A DNA stretch of 5,867 nt from Bifidobacterium breve (GTDB lineage Bacteria > Actinomycetota > Acidimicrobiia > Acidimicrobiales > Ilumatobacteraceae), in NCBI GenBank assembly GCA_945869715.1, contig CAMBPP010000091.1, positions 1 through 5,867 of the forward strand. The letters are read 5' to 3'. Each line of letters starts with the position of its first letter. Position 1 is the first letter of the stretch. The position numbers and the translations under genes are program-made. Below the pieces are notes generated by a model that had not been told where the DNA came from, did not search any database, and worked only from the letters and a program-made list of their open reading frames with translations. Of the stretch, positions 1 through 5,867 are shown piece after piece.

Positions 1-1
1 A

Positions 2-640
2 GTCTTCACCCAAACGAACCCCGTTGTATATCGCGCCTTGAAATCGCTCGAAGCCGCACAGTTGGTGAAAAGCACCGATGCACTTGGTGTGCGTAAACAA
101 CTGAAGTTTGCGTTAACGGTGACTGCTGAAGGTGAGCGTGTATTGCGCAGTTGGTTGAATGCGCCAGCAATACATATTCGCGATTTACGAACTGAGTTTT
201 TAGTGAAGCTACATCTGCGTGAGCTAGCGGGTTTGAAGCAAAGGAAATTTATTGCTCTGCAAAGGGATGCCTTAGAAAACGTACTGTCGCACTTACTTGC
301 CGACCCATCACGAAGTGCTGTTGCTATTTGGCGACGAGAACAAGCACGGGCCGTTGCACGATTTCTCGATGAACTTGCTGGCGAAGAATCTCCTTCCACA
401 AACAACGCAGATCGAGAAGATACTTTGCAGCTCAGTGCGCGCAACCAGCTACGGGCCAAAGTGGTGTCGGTAAAACACGGAGGCGTTCTTTCGACCGTGA
501 AATTAGAGCTCGACCCCGGCCAAACCATGACGGCCACCATTACGCGAGAGGCAACGAATGCCTTGGCCCTCGCGCCGGGAACGGAAGTGCTGGGATTATG
601 TAAAGCAACCGACGTTTTGGTTGCTCGCTCCTTTGCCTAG
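2..640 (+). CDS. PadR-like winged-helix regulator fused to a Mop/TOBE molybdate-binding domain (5' partial)
   Basis: Probably a transcription factor that senses molybdate. The frame is open from the window edge, so the true start lies upstream; a TTG at 38 falls inside the DNA-binding domain and is not the start. Visible residues 1-212. Residues about 6-53 (NPVVYRALKSLE, then AQLVKS, then LTVTAEGERVLRSWL) match the second half of a PadR winged helix: recognition helix, wing and the 'T..G...L..W' segment. Residues about 54-125 are helical, as in the PadR C-terminal dimerisation part. After an acidic, Asn/Ser-rich linker, residues 144-208 form a Mop/TOBE domain: SARN at 145-148, the GG turn, ITREA, and KATDV near 201-205. 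In ModE and molbindins the SARN segment and a C-terminal Lys segment contact oxyanion (family knowledge). ModE instead joins a LysR-type winged helix to two such domains, so this is a different architecture for a similar job. Targets are unknown; molybdate uptake or molybdoenzyme genes to the left are the natural guess. A simple PadR regulator with a degenerate TOBE domain is the alternative. Confidence 0.85.
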   Translation, partial: VFTQTNPVVYRALKSLEAAQLVKSTDALGVRKQLKFALTVTAEGERVLRSWLNAPAIHIRDLRTEFLVKLHLRELAGLKQRKFIALQRDALENVLSHLLADPSRSAVAIWRREQARAVARFLDELAGEESPSTNNADREDTLQLSARNQLRAKVVSVKHGGVLSTVKLELDPGQTMTATITREATNALALAPGTEVLGLCKATDVLVARSFA

Positions 641-653
641 TTTTTATAGGCAA
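633..653 (+). terminator. Weak hairpin spanning the regulator stop codon
   Basis: A perfect 7-bp inverted repeat (TTGCCTA at 633-639 and TAGGCAA at 647-653) surrounds a T-rich 7-base loop. The regulator's TAG stop (638-640) lies at the end of the left arm. The stem has only three G/C pairs and no T-tract follows on either strand, so intrinsic termination would be weak at best. It could mark the 3' end of the regulator mRNA or be chance. Confidence 0.3.
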
Positions 654-662
654 TGGCGACTG

Positions 663-691
663 TTGAGAATATTTCAGTACTGGGCTAGGTT
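663..691 (+). promoter_or_regulatory. Candidate sigma70-type promoter of the secreted-protein gene
   Basis: TTGAGA (663-668) and TAGGTT (686-691) are separated by 17 bp. The first differs from TTGACA at one base and the second fits the actinobacterial TANNNT -10 pattern. Transcription would begin near 697-700, giving a leader of about 47 bases before the ATG at 746. A small bulged stem (TTCG 702-705, CGAA 711-714) lies in that leader. This is the only good -35/-10 pair I saw in the 105-base gap; it is a pattern match only. Confidence 0.45.
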
Positions 692-734
692 GGGGTTGAA
701 ATTCGTTCAGCGAAAATTCCCATTGATATTTCTT

Positions 735-740
735 GGAGGA
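735..740 (+). promoter_or_regulatory. Strong ribosome binding site of the secreted-protein gene
   Basis: GGAGGA lies five bases before the ATG at 746, a near-ideal Shine-Dalgarno sequence and spacing. Together with the signal peptide that starts right at this ATG, it fixes the start codon and suggests efficient translation. Confidence 0.85.
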
Positions 741-745
741 AATAC

Positions 746-3700
746 ATGTTGGCTCATCGTATTAAGGCCGCTATTGGCGCAATAACAGCAGTCGGACTCC
801 TGGGGCTTTTTGCTCTTCCCGGTGAAGTGCATGCTGCAATCACTGTGACGGTCACCGACTCTTCGGGCACTGCAGTGGGTGGCGCATTTGTCGCCGTACT
901 GAATAGTGATGGAGACGCGGTCGATAGCGCCATCACCGCAAAAGACGGCACGGTGTCGGTGAATGAAAGTGGCGGCGCTGGTCTTGTTGTTGCAGCCCCC
1001 GGGTTCCAAACGAAAACGGCCACGAGCGCCACGGCACAAACAGTTGCGCTTGCCGCATCAACCAAGTCGAAATTGTCTTACGCGAATGCATATGGAGCGC
1101 AGGTGCGCACCATTGCAGCCGATGGTGAAAGCGGTGTGTACTACGCAACCTCCGATGCACAACCCACCGTGTGGCGCACAAGTGACTACGCAGGTTCGTG
1201 GTCTCCGGTTCCTACTACTGCAGACTCTGAAGCTGGAACCGCTGCAACAGCGGGTGCGATGCCTCAAACAGACGCTGCTGGAGAAATTTTCACATCGGGT
1301 GTGAAGGGTGAAGTAGCAGTGCAAGTCGGCCAAAACTTGTATTACTCGCGTACCTATGGAAATACTTGGTCAACAGTTGCGAACTACAGCGCAGTCACTG
1401 GTCAGAACAAAAAGCACTACTGGGTACATGGTGGTGCTAATGCTGAGTACTCATACATCGCTGGTGTCACCGACTCAGGCATGTACGTCGCCGTGATGCC
1501 AGATAGCTCGAGCGATGCAGCTCCAAGCTTTGTCAACGTCACATCAACAATTAGTCGATACACCGCTGCCGACCGTGTGGCGTTTGCGGTGGGTAGTACT
1601 GGTGACATTTTTATGGCCGCGGTGAATGGAAGCGGTACACGCATTTCTCAAATCACACCTGCGGCAACTGCTGCAGCGCTTACTGCAACGGCTGGTTCGC
1701 TTCCTCAGCCAACACACACAATGGCAACTTCTGGTACTGGCCTCGTGAAACTCAGCACGCTTGGCGCGGCAACACCTCAAGCATTGGTGACGCACTTGGT
1801 AGACGGTGCAACCGTGTCAGTAACTGTTGGAGCGTTGGTGTCGGGTGCATGGACGATTTCTTCAGGTGTCGAAGGTTCAGACCAGGCAAACAGTTTGGCC
1901 CTGAATGGCATTAGTACCTTGTCTGGGAAATGTGGTCAAAATGGAAATACACCTCTTGTGGCATCCATCGCACCAGAAGCCCCATCGGGTTCTGATGTTC
2001 TTACAGGCTTCGAAGTGGTGGGCACCATTGGCCAGTGCATGTTTGTATTCAACGCCACAGGTTCGGGCAGTCTGTTGAGCACCACATTCACTTCTCCAAA
2101 AGTTGCCTTGCTGGCCATGGAAGGTGCAAACAACAACACAGGTTTTGTTTGGGATAGCGGATTCAACTTCAGTTCCAACATGGTGTCGTTGTCGGGCGAC
2201 GGGCAATTCGGACTGCGCAAATCTGCAGTCATTTCTGCTGCTACGTCGTATCGCCCGAGTTTTGGCGGAGCCGGTGGCACAACGGCGGGTCAGTACATTA
2301 ATAGTCAAGCAATTGCGGGAACAGATGTTGCTTCAGGTGGCATTGCAGTAGGTGGCATGGTTGCTCCCAATGTCACCGATGTGGTGTATTCGCCGAATAG
2401 TACCGATGGTTCACAACTCGTACTCAGCATGACCGAAACCGGTGGTAGCCGCACATTGCTATCAACCGATGGAGGCACCTCGTTCAGCACCATTGGCGCA
2501 GGCGGTAGTCGCGCAGTTGAATGGTGGAATGGCGCAAGTGGTTTGCAGCATATTGCTGCAGGTTTTAGTAATAACCCCAATGAGTTTTTGCATGTGAAGT
2601 CATTCAACACAAACTCGGGCACAGGCAAACTCGATATGGGTGATGAACTTACTGCAACAGCTGTGCTGCGCGATACGAAAGATGCATCGGCTCGTAAAGA
2701 ATTTAGTTTCCCAGGTGCAGCTAACCCATCGGGGACCACACTGACCCCAAGCAGTTTTGTTTCGGGTGCTAGTCAAACTTTGCTTTCAGCAATTGAAGGA
2801 ATCGCAGGAAAAGATGCGATGTTGGTTGGTGTGAATAAGTGCAGTCAAAACCTCGGGCCCTCTGGATGTGAGTCGAGCGCGGGTTCTGTGGCGTTGGTAG
2901 GCCTTAGTGCCAACAGTTCAACAGGTGCAGTCACACTGAGCAATGTGAAATACTTTGGTTCAGAAGTCGCTGCAGCCGGAGCAACGTCGGCAGGTACAGG
3001 AACATATGCGGGTGATGTGAAGGCGATTCAATATTGCCCAACTGGTTCTGCAACGAAAGTAGCCGACACCGCGTTTATTTCAGTTGGTGGTAAGGGCATT
3101 TACAAAATCACTGCGGTGAGCACAGCGCCTGCACATGCTGTAACAGGTACAACAACCGGCACCTACAAAGACCTGAAAGTTGACTGCGATACTGGCGTCA
3201 TTGCAGTAGCCGGTTCCGATGGCTTGTACTTCTCAGTTGATGGTGCAGCCAAGTTCGTAAAAATTACGACAACCGCGGCTCCTGCCGGAGGACAACAGCA
3301 ACCACCTCAACAAGGTGGAGATAGTGCACCTACTGCAGTGGCACTGCAAGCCGATGGCACCACTGGTGAAGTAACTATGACAGTTGCTTCCGGCAATGGA
3401 GACATCAAATCGGTTGAGACCAGTTTCACTGCACTTGGAGTAAGCGCCGCCGATACAAAAGCTGGAACGGCAACAACACCTACTGCAGCCATTACTCCTG
3501 CTGCCGATTCGGTCAATGAATTGAATAGTTCAGCAACTGGAAAAAATACGGGTGCAGTTCTCGACCTAGAGATTCCTAATACGGCCGCAGACAAAGTAAC
3601 GGCAGCAGGCGTTCGCACACTGAGTGTGCGCAAGTTTGCAACCGCATCGAAGTTGTCTGCTGGTACAGGTGGCGGTGCTTTCAAGGCCTCGTTGCGCACC

Positions 3701-4057
3701 GCAACTACTTCCTCGGGAAGCGGTGCGGGTACTCCTGGCGTTGGCGGAACAACTCCTGGCGTTGGCGGAACAACTCCCGGCGTTGTAACACCAAAAGTGG
3801 TGTCGGTGAAGAAAGGCAAAACAGTTTCTGTGACGTCTGCCCTGAAGACACTCGGTACCACTGTTGTTTCAAAATCTAAAATTGTTGCAACGTTGAGTGC
3901 GGCATCAAAAACGATCTGCTCTGTGTCGAAAACAAATGTGGTAAAAGGCTTGAAGCCGGGCAAGTGTTCGTTGACGGTGAAAATTACGCCGCCGGCAACA
4001 AAGAAAGTGCCAAAGCCAAAAACCACGACAAAGAAAATCTCAATCACTATTGCATAG
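746..4057 (+). CDS. Large secreted multidomain surface protein with propeller-like repeats and C-terminal Ig-like module
   Basis: 1103 residues, complete; function not recognised. Residues 1-30 form a Sec-type signal peptide (H4, R5 and K7, hydrophobic core 8-25, VHA cleavage site before A31). Residues 31-105 resemble a carboxypeptidase-regulatory-like beta domain (TVTDSSGTAVGGAFV, DGTVSV, APGF). About 115-840 is beta-rich and carries one good Asp-box (S573-D575-G577-F580) and three degenerate ones (145-152, 201-208, 830-837), suggesting BNR-type beta-propellers. A Gln/Pro linker (846-860) precedes an unassigned domain (861-985), a TPGVGG hinge (996-1013) and a C-terminal Ig-like module (about 1016-1103) with C1058 and C1074 and a Lys-rich tail. 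The eight cysteines (396, 431, 699, 708, 764, 814, 1058, 1074) fall into four neighbouring pairs, as expected of disulfides outside the cell. There is no LPXTG motif, lipobox or C-terminal membrane helix. No sialidase active site is evident, so a structural or binding role is likelier than catalysis. Strong ribosome binding site; its 3' end overlaps the opposing sulfatase gene. Confidence 0.9.
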   Translation: MLAHRIKAAIGAITAVGLLGLFALPGEVHAAITVTVTDSSGTAVGGAFVAVLNSDGDAVDSAITAKDGTVSVNESGGAGLVVAAPGFQTKTATSATAQTVALAASTKSKLSYANAYGAQVRTIAADGESGVYYATSDAQPTVWRTSDYAGSWSPVPTTADSEAGTAATAGAMPQTDAAGEIFTSGVKGEVAVQVGQNLYYSRTYGNTWSTVANYSAVTGQNKKHYWVHGGANAEYSYIAGVTDSGMYVAVMPDSSSDAAPSFVNVTSTISRYTAADRVAFAVGSTGDIFMAAVNGSGTRISQITPAATAAALTATAGSLPQPTHTMATSGTGLVKLSTLGAATPQALVTHLVDGATVSVTVGALVSGAWTISSGVEGSDQANSLALNGISTLSGKCGQNGNTPLVASIAPEAPSGSDVLTGFEVVGTIGQCMFVFNATGSGSLLSTTFTSPKVALLAMEGANNNTGFVWDSGFNFSSNMVSLSGDGQFGLRKSAVISAATSYRPSFGGAGGTTAGQYINSQAIAGTDVASGGIAVGGMVAPNVTDVVYSPNSTDGSQLVLSMTETGGSRTLLSTDGGTSFSTIGAGGSRAVEWWNGASGLQHIAAGFSNNPNEFLHVKSFNTNSGTGKLDMGDELTATAVLRDTKDASARKEFSFPGAANPSGTTLTPSSFVSGASQTLLSAIEGIAGKDAMLVGVNKCSQNLGPSGCESSAGSVALVGLSANSSTGAVTLSNVKYFGSEVAAAGATSAGTGTYAGDVKAIQYCPTGSATKVADTAFISVGGKGIYKITAVSTAPAHAVTGTTTGTYKDLKVDCDTGVIAVAGSDGLYFSVDGAAKFVKITTTAAPAGGQQQPPQQGGDSAPTAVALQADGTTGEVTMTVASGNGDIKSVETSFTALGVSAADTKAGTATTPTAAITPAADSVNELNSSATGKNTGAVLDLEIPNTAADKVTAAGVRTLSVRKFATASKLSAGTGGGAFKASLRTATTSSGSGAGTPGVGGTTPGVGGTTPGVVTPKVVSVKKGKTVSVTSALKTLGTTVVSKSKIVATLSAASKTICSVSKTNVVKGLKPGKCSLTVKITPPATKKVPKPKTTTKKISITIA
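3614..3630. repeat. Near-perfect 17-bp palindrome inside the secreted-protein gene
   Basis: CGCACAC (3614-3620) and GTGTGCG (3624-3630) are perfect inverted repeats around TGA; only the central base breaks full symmetry. As RNA this is a 7-bp stem with a 3-base loop. It encodes part of a Val-Arg-Thr-Leu-Ser-Val-Arg stretch, so it may simply follow from the repeated Val/Ser-Arg codons. No function is assigned. Confidence 0.5.
3731..3785 (+). repeat. 21-bp in-frame tandem repeat encoding a TPGVGGT hinge
   Basis: Two identical 21-bp units (3731-3751 and 3752-3772) and a partial third unit (3773-3785, one T-to-C change) lie in frame in the secreted-protein gene. Each unit encodes Thr-Pro-Gly-Val-Gly-Gly-Thr, a flexible elastin-like linker between the unassigned domain and the C-terminal module. 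The two full units are identical at DNA level, so copy number may have changed recently by slippage, in steps of seven residues. Confidence 0.9.
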
Positions 4058-5867
4058 CTAGTGCCGCGCGTGCTTCGCCCTCAGGGTTACGGTACGCGCG
4101 GCCAATGGCATCAATCACAATACGAACAAGCACGCCTTCGGGAATCTCTGCTTTGCCCAGTAGCTCAGGTGTAATGGGTGTCATGCGTTGGTAGCCCACA
4201 GTGAAGGGGTCAACACCGTAGGTAACAGGCACGGTGAACGGAATAGCACTGCGCCCAACGGGAACATCGCCGTACCACAATTCCATGTCGCCCCTAAAGC
4301 GCCCAGTTGCAGTGAACGTTGCACGTACGTCGACTTCACCCACAGGAAGCTCAACGCTTGCTGAAACGATGGTGGTGAGAGCGCCAAGAAAGTTATAGGC
4401 GTAGTGCAAGCGACGACCCTTGACATACAACGCATAACCACCTGCATGACCACCGTGGCATACCAGTATGCCGTCGCAGTTACCTGCAGATGGAACATTG
4501 AGCGCAGCAGTAATTTGGAACGAACGATTCTTGAGGTTTGGTGCAGTGGATTCTGGCAATGGTGAAATGCCAGGAAGGTACACATACCTGTCGCGTAAGA
4601 AGCGGCGGTCGCCGTAACGTGCGGGCTGGTTGTTGAGCGGTAGCACTTGGTTTGCTTCAGCTTCGCTCCACCACAACTCTTGGAGTTCTTTCAACTTGTC
4701 GGGGAATTGCTGTGCAACGTCATTGCACTCTGAGAAGTCGTTGGCGATGTTGTAGAGCTCCCAAATGTCGTCATCAAATGACGGGTTCGCGTTGCGACTT
4801 TCGTAGTTCATCATGCCTGGTGGGTGAAAGACCACTGCCTTCCAACCATCGTGGTACAACGCACGCGAGCCAAGCATTTCGTAGTACTGCGTCATGTGCT
4901 TGCTCGGCTCCGCTGCACTTTCCAATGTATGAGCAAAGCTCACGCCGTTAAAGGGGGCTTGTGCAACACCATTAATTTGCTCGGGGGCTTCAATGCCAAT
5001 GACGTCGAGCAATGTGGGAAGCACATCAACAATGTGCAGATACTGATGGCGTATTCCCCCAACATTTTTCAAATGACTTGGCCATTGCACAATGAGTGGG
5101 TCACAGACGCCACCTTCGTGTGTGTCGCGCTTGAAGCGTTTGAGCGGCGTATTGCCGGCCCATGCCCAGCCCCATGGGTAGTGGTTGTTGGAATGCTCAG
5201 AACCAATGAGGTCGATGCGCTTTAAGTTCTCTGCCAAACTTTCAGGAACAAAGTTGTAGAAATACTTTTCGTTGAAACTGCCACCGGGCCCACCTTCAGC
5301 AGACGCACCGTTGTCGCTCATAATGAGCACAAGCGTGTTGTCGTATTCATCAATAGATTTAATGAAGTCGAGTAAGCGACCCACTTCAGAGTCGGTGTGG
5401 GTAAGAAAGCCAGCGAATGCTTCCATGAGGCGTGTGTACAAGCGCTTTTCATCGTCGCTCAGGGAACTCCACGCAGGTACCCATGTTGGGCGCTCCGAAA
5501 GAATGGTGCCGGCAGGCAACAACCCCGACGTCACTTGGCGAGCGAATACTTCTTCACGCCATGCGTCCCAACCTTGGTTGAACTTGTCGCGATATGCATC
5601 AATAAATTTTTTCGGTGCTTGGTGCGGAGCATGGCATGCACCTGGTGCGTAGTAAACAAAGAATGGTTTTGTTGGAGAAAAAGCGCGAAGGTCTTTGATG
5701 TAACCAATTGCTTTATCGGTAAGGTCTTCGGTGAGGTGGTAACCCTCTTCAGGAGTTTTCGGTGGGTCAACAATGTGACTGTCATGAAAAAGGTCGGGGT
5801 GAAACTGGTCGGTCTCGCCACTTAAAAAACCGTAGTAACGCTCGAAGCCCTTGTTGAGAGGCCAATG
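4047..5867 (-). CDS. Arylsulfatase, alkaline-phosphatase superfamily (N-terminus beyond the window)
   Basis: Hydrolyses sulfate esters, releasing sulfate and an alcohol or phenol; the natural substrate cannot be read from sequence. The frame is open to the window edge at 5867, giving the C-terminal 606 residues. A GTG at 5534 is internal, because strongly conserved sequence continues upstream of it: WPLNKGFERYYGFLSGETDQ at 2-21 and the GACHAPHQAP segment at 76-85. By comparison with Pseudomonas arylsulfatase, H79 fits the catalytic His211, D185-N186 (SDNGAS) the calcium ligands Asp317-Asn318, and K246 (RFKRDTHEGG) Lys375. The Cys-x-Pro-x-Arg formylglycine site must lie in roughly 150-180 missing residues. 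The WELYN segment (369-374) closes the core, and residues about 416-606 form an extra beta-rich C-terminal domain typical of the long (about 750-800 residue) actinobacterial members. Oddity: C255 follows EGGV where sulfatases usually have Arg. Signal peptide, promoter and upstream neighbours are out of view. Confidence 0.93.
   Translation of the reverse strand, partial: HWPLNKGFERYYGFLSGETDQFHPDLFHDSHIVDPPKTPEEGYHLTEDLTDKAIGYIKDLRAFSPTKPFFVYYAPGACHAPHQAPKKFIDAYRDKFNQGWDAWREEVFARQVTSGLLPAGTILSERPTWVPAWSSLSDDEKRLYTRLMEAFAGFLTHTDSEVGRLLDFIKSIDEYDNTLVLIMSDNGASAEGGPGGSFNEKYFYNFVPESLAENLKRIDLIGSEHSNNHYPWGWAWAGNTPLKRFKRDTHEGGVCDPLIVQWPSHLKNVGGIRHQYLHIVDVLPTLLDVIGIEAPEQINGVAQAPFNGVSFAHTLESAAEPSKHMTQYYEMLGSRALYHDGWKAVVFHPPGMMNYESRNANPSFDDDIWELYNIANDFSECNDVAQQFPDKLKELQELWWSEAEANQVLPLNNQPARYGDRRFLRDRYVYLPGISPLPESTAPNLKNRSFQITAALNVPSAGNCDGILVCHGGHAGGYALYVKGRRLHYAYNFLGALTTIVSASVELPVGEVDVRATFTATGRFRGDMELWYGDVPVGRSAIPFTVPVTYGVDPFTVGYQRMTPITPELLGKAEIPEGVLVRIVIDAIGRAYRNPEGEARAALAMQ
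4063..4102. terminator. GC-rich hairpin just past the secreted-protein stop, inside the sulfatase coding sequence
   Basis: GCCGCGCGT (4063-4071) and ACGCGCGGC (4094-4102) form a perfect 9-bp inverted repeat. As + strand RNA the stem can extend inward by G-U, C-G and U-G pairs, and the loop holds a small CCC-TCA-GGG stem. It begins six bases after the secreted-protein stop codon, where a terminator for that transcript would be expected. No T-tract follows, so it would be a U-poor hairpin of the kind proposed for actinobacteria. For the sulfatase it lies before its own stop codon, so a role in ending that mRNA is less likely. Confidence 0.45.

Noticed and set aside
38..40. TTG as the start of the regulator gene
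   Set aside because: The upstream in-frame residues (VFTQTNPVVYRA) continue the PadR recognition helix, so the gene starts before the window.
700..718. Bulged hairpin in the leader of the secreted-protein gene, considered as a riboswitch or operator
   Set aside because: It has only six base pairs with a 2-base bulge, and the leader is about 47 bases, too short for a known riboswitch; too weak to call.
754..1065. A 103-codon - strand frame opposite the signal peptide region
   Set aside because: Its apparent Ala/Val-rich hydrophobic character is the complement of the signal peptide and Ala/Thr-rich N-terminus; no ribosome binding site supports it.
1877..2739. Several 110-145 codon open frames on the - strand
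   Set aside because: All lie within the secreted-protein gene, overlap each other, and have no recognisable domain; they are frame shadows.
3307..4047. A 246-codon open frame on the - strand opposite the secreted-protein 3' half
   Set aside because: It is antisense to a well-supported gene, its Val/Phe/Pro-rich translation mirrors Thr/Ala/Lys/Gly codons of the + strand, and I saw no ribosome binding site or recognisable domain.
746..4057. Assignment of the secreted protein as a sialidase
   Set aside because: Asp-box-like motifs occur in many propeller proteins, and I could not find the Arg triad or Tyr/Glu catalytic pattern expected of a sialidase.
5532..5534. GTG as the start of the sulfatase gene
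   Set aside because: More than 100 in-frame upstream residues match the sulfatase family, including a likely catalytic His, so the frame runs off the window.
5397..5825. A 142-codon + strand frame opposite the sulfatase
   Set aside because: The opposite strand encodes conserved sulfatase sequence throughout, and this frame yields no domain.

Overview
The window holds three protein genes and almost no spare DNA: a 5'-truncated regulator gene on the + strand (2-640), a large intact secreted-protein gene on the + strand (746-4057), and a 5'-truncated sulfatase gene on the - strand (4047-5867). The only intergenic space is 641-745. No rRNA, tRNA, CRISPR array, insertion sequence or prophage gene was seen.

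Organism (inference): an actinobacterium of roughly balanced base composition is the best guess, perhaps an aquatic member of Acidimicrobiia. Three things point this way: an arylsulfatase of the type common in actinobacteria; a secreted Ala/Thr/Ser/Gly-rich protein ending in a Cys-x-Val...Gly-x-Cys Ig-like module with a Lys-rich tail, a type I associate with actinobacterial secreted proteins; and a TANNNT-type -10 element. No phylogenetic marker is present, so this is a lean and not an identification.

Layout. (1) 2-640: the C-terminal part of a PadR-like winged-helix DNA-binding protein joined to a Mop/TOBE molybdate-binding domain, probably a one-protein molybdate-responsive regulator. (2) 641-745: a small hairpin over the regulator's stop codon, a plausible sigma70-type promoter and a strong Shine-Dalgarno site. 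(3) 746-4057: a 1103-residue exported protein with a signal peptide, a carboxypeptidase-regulatory-like beta domain, a long region with Asp-box-like motifs suggesting one or more beta-propellers, a Gln/Pro linker, an unassigned domain, a Thr-Pro-Gly-Val-Gly-Gly hinge made by a 21-bp tandem repeat, and a C-terminal Ig-like module. (4) 4047-5867: the C-terminal 606 residues of an arylsulfatase, with the formylglycine motif lying beyond the window.

The secreted-protein and sulfatase genes converge and overlap by 11 bp at their stop codons. A strong GC-rich hairpin just past the secreted-protein stop lies inside the sulfatase coding sequence and may end the secreted-protein transcript. Nothing visible links the three genes in one pathway. 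The regulator probably acts on genes to the left of the window, and the sulfatase would supply sulfate from organic sulfate esters. The most unusual items are the PadR-Mop fusion, the mosaic surface protein, and the terminator-like hairpin embedded in the opposing gene.
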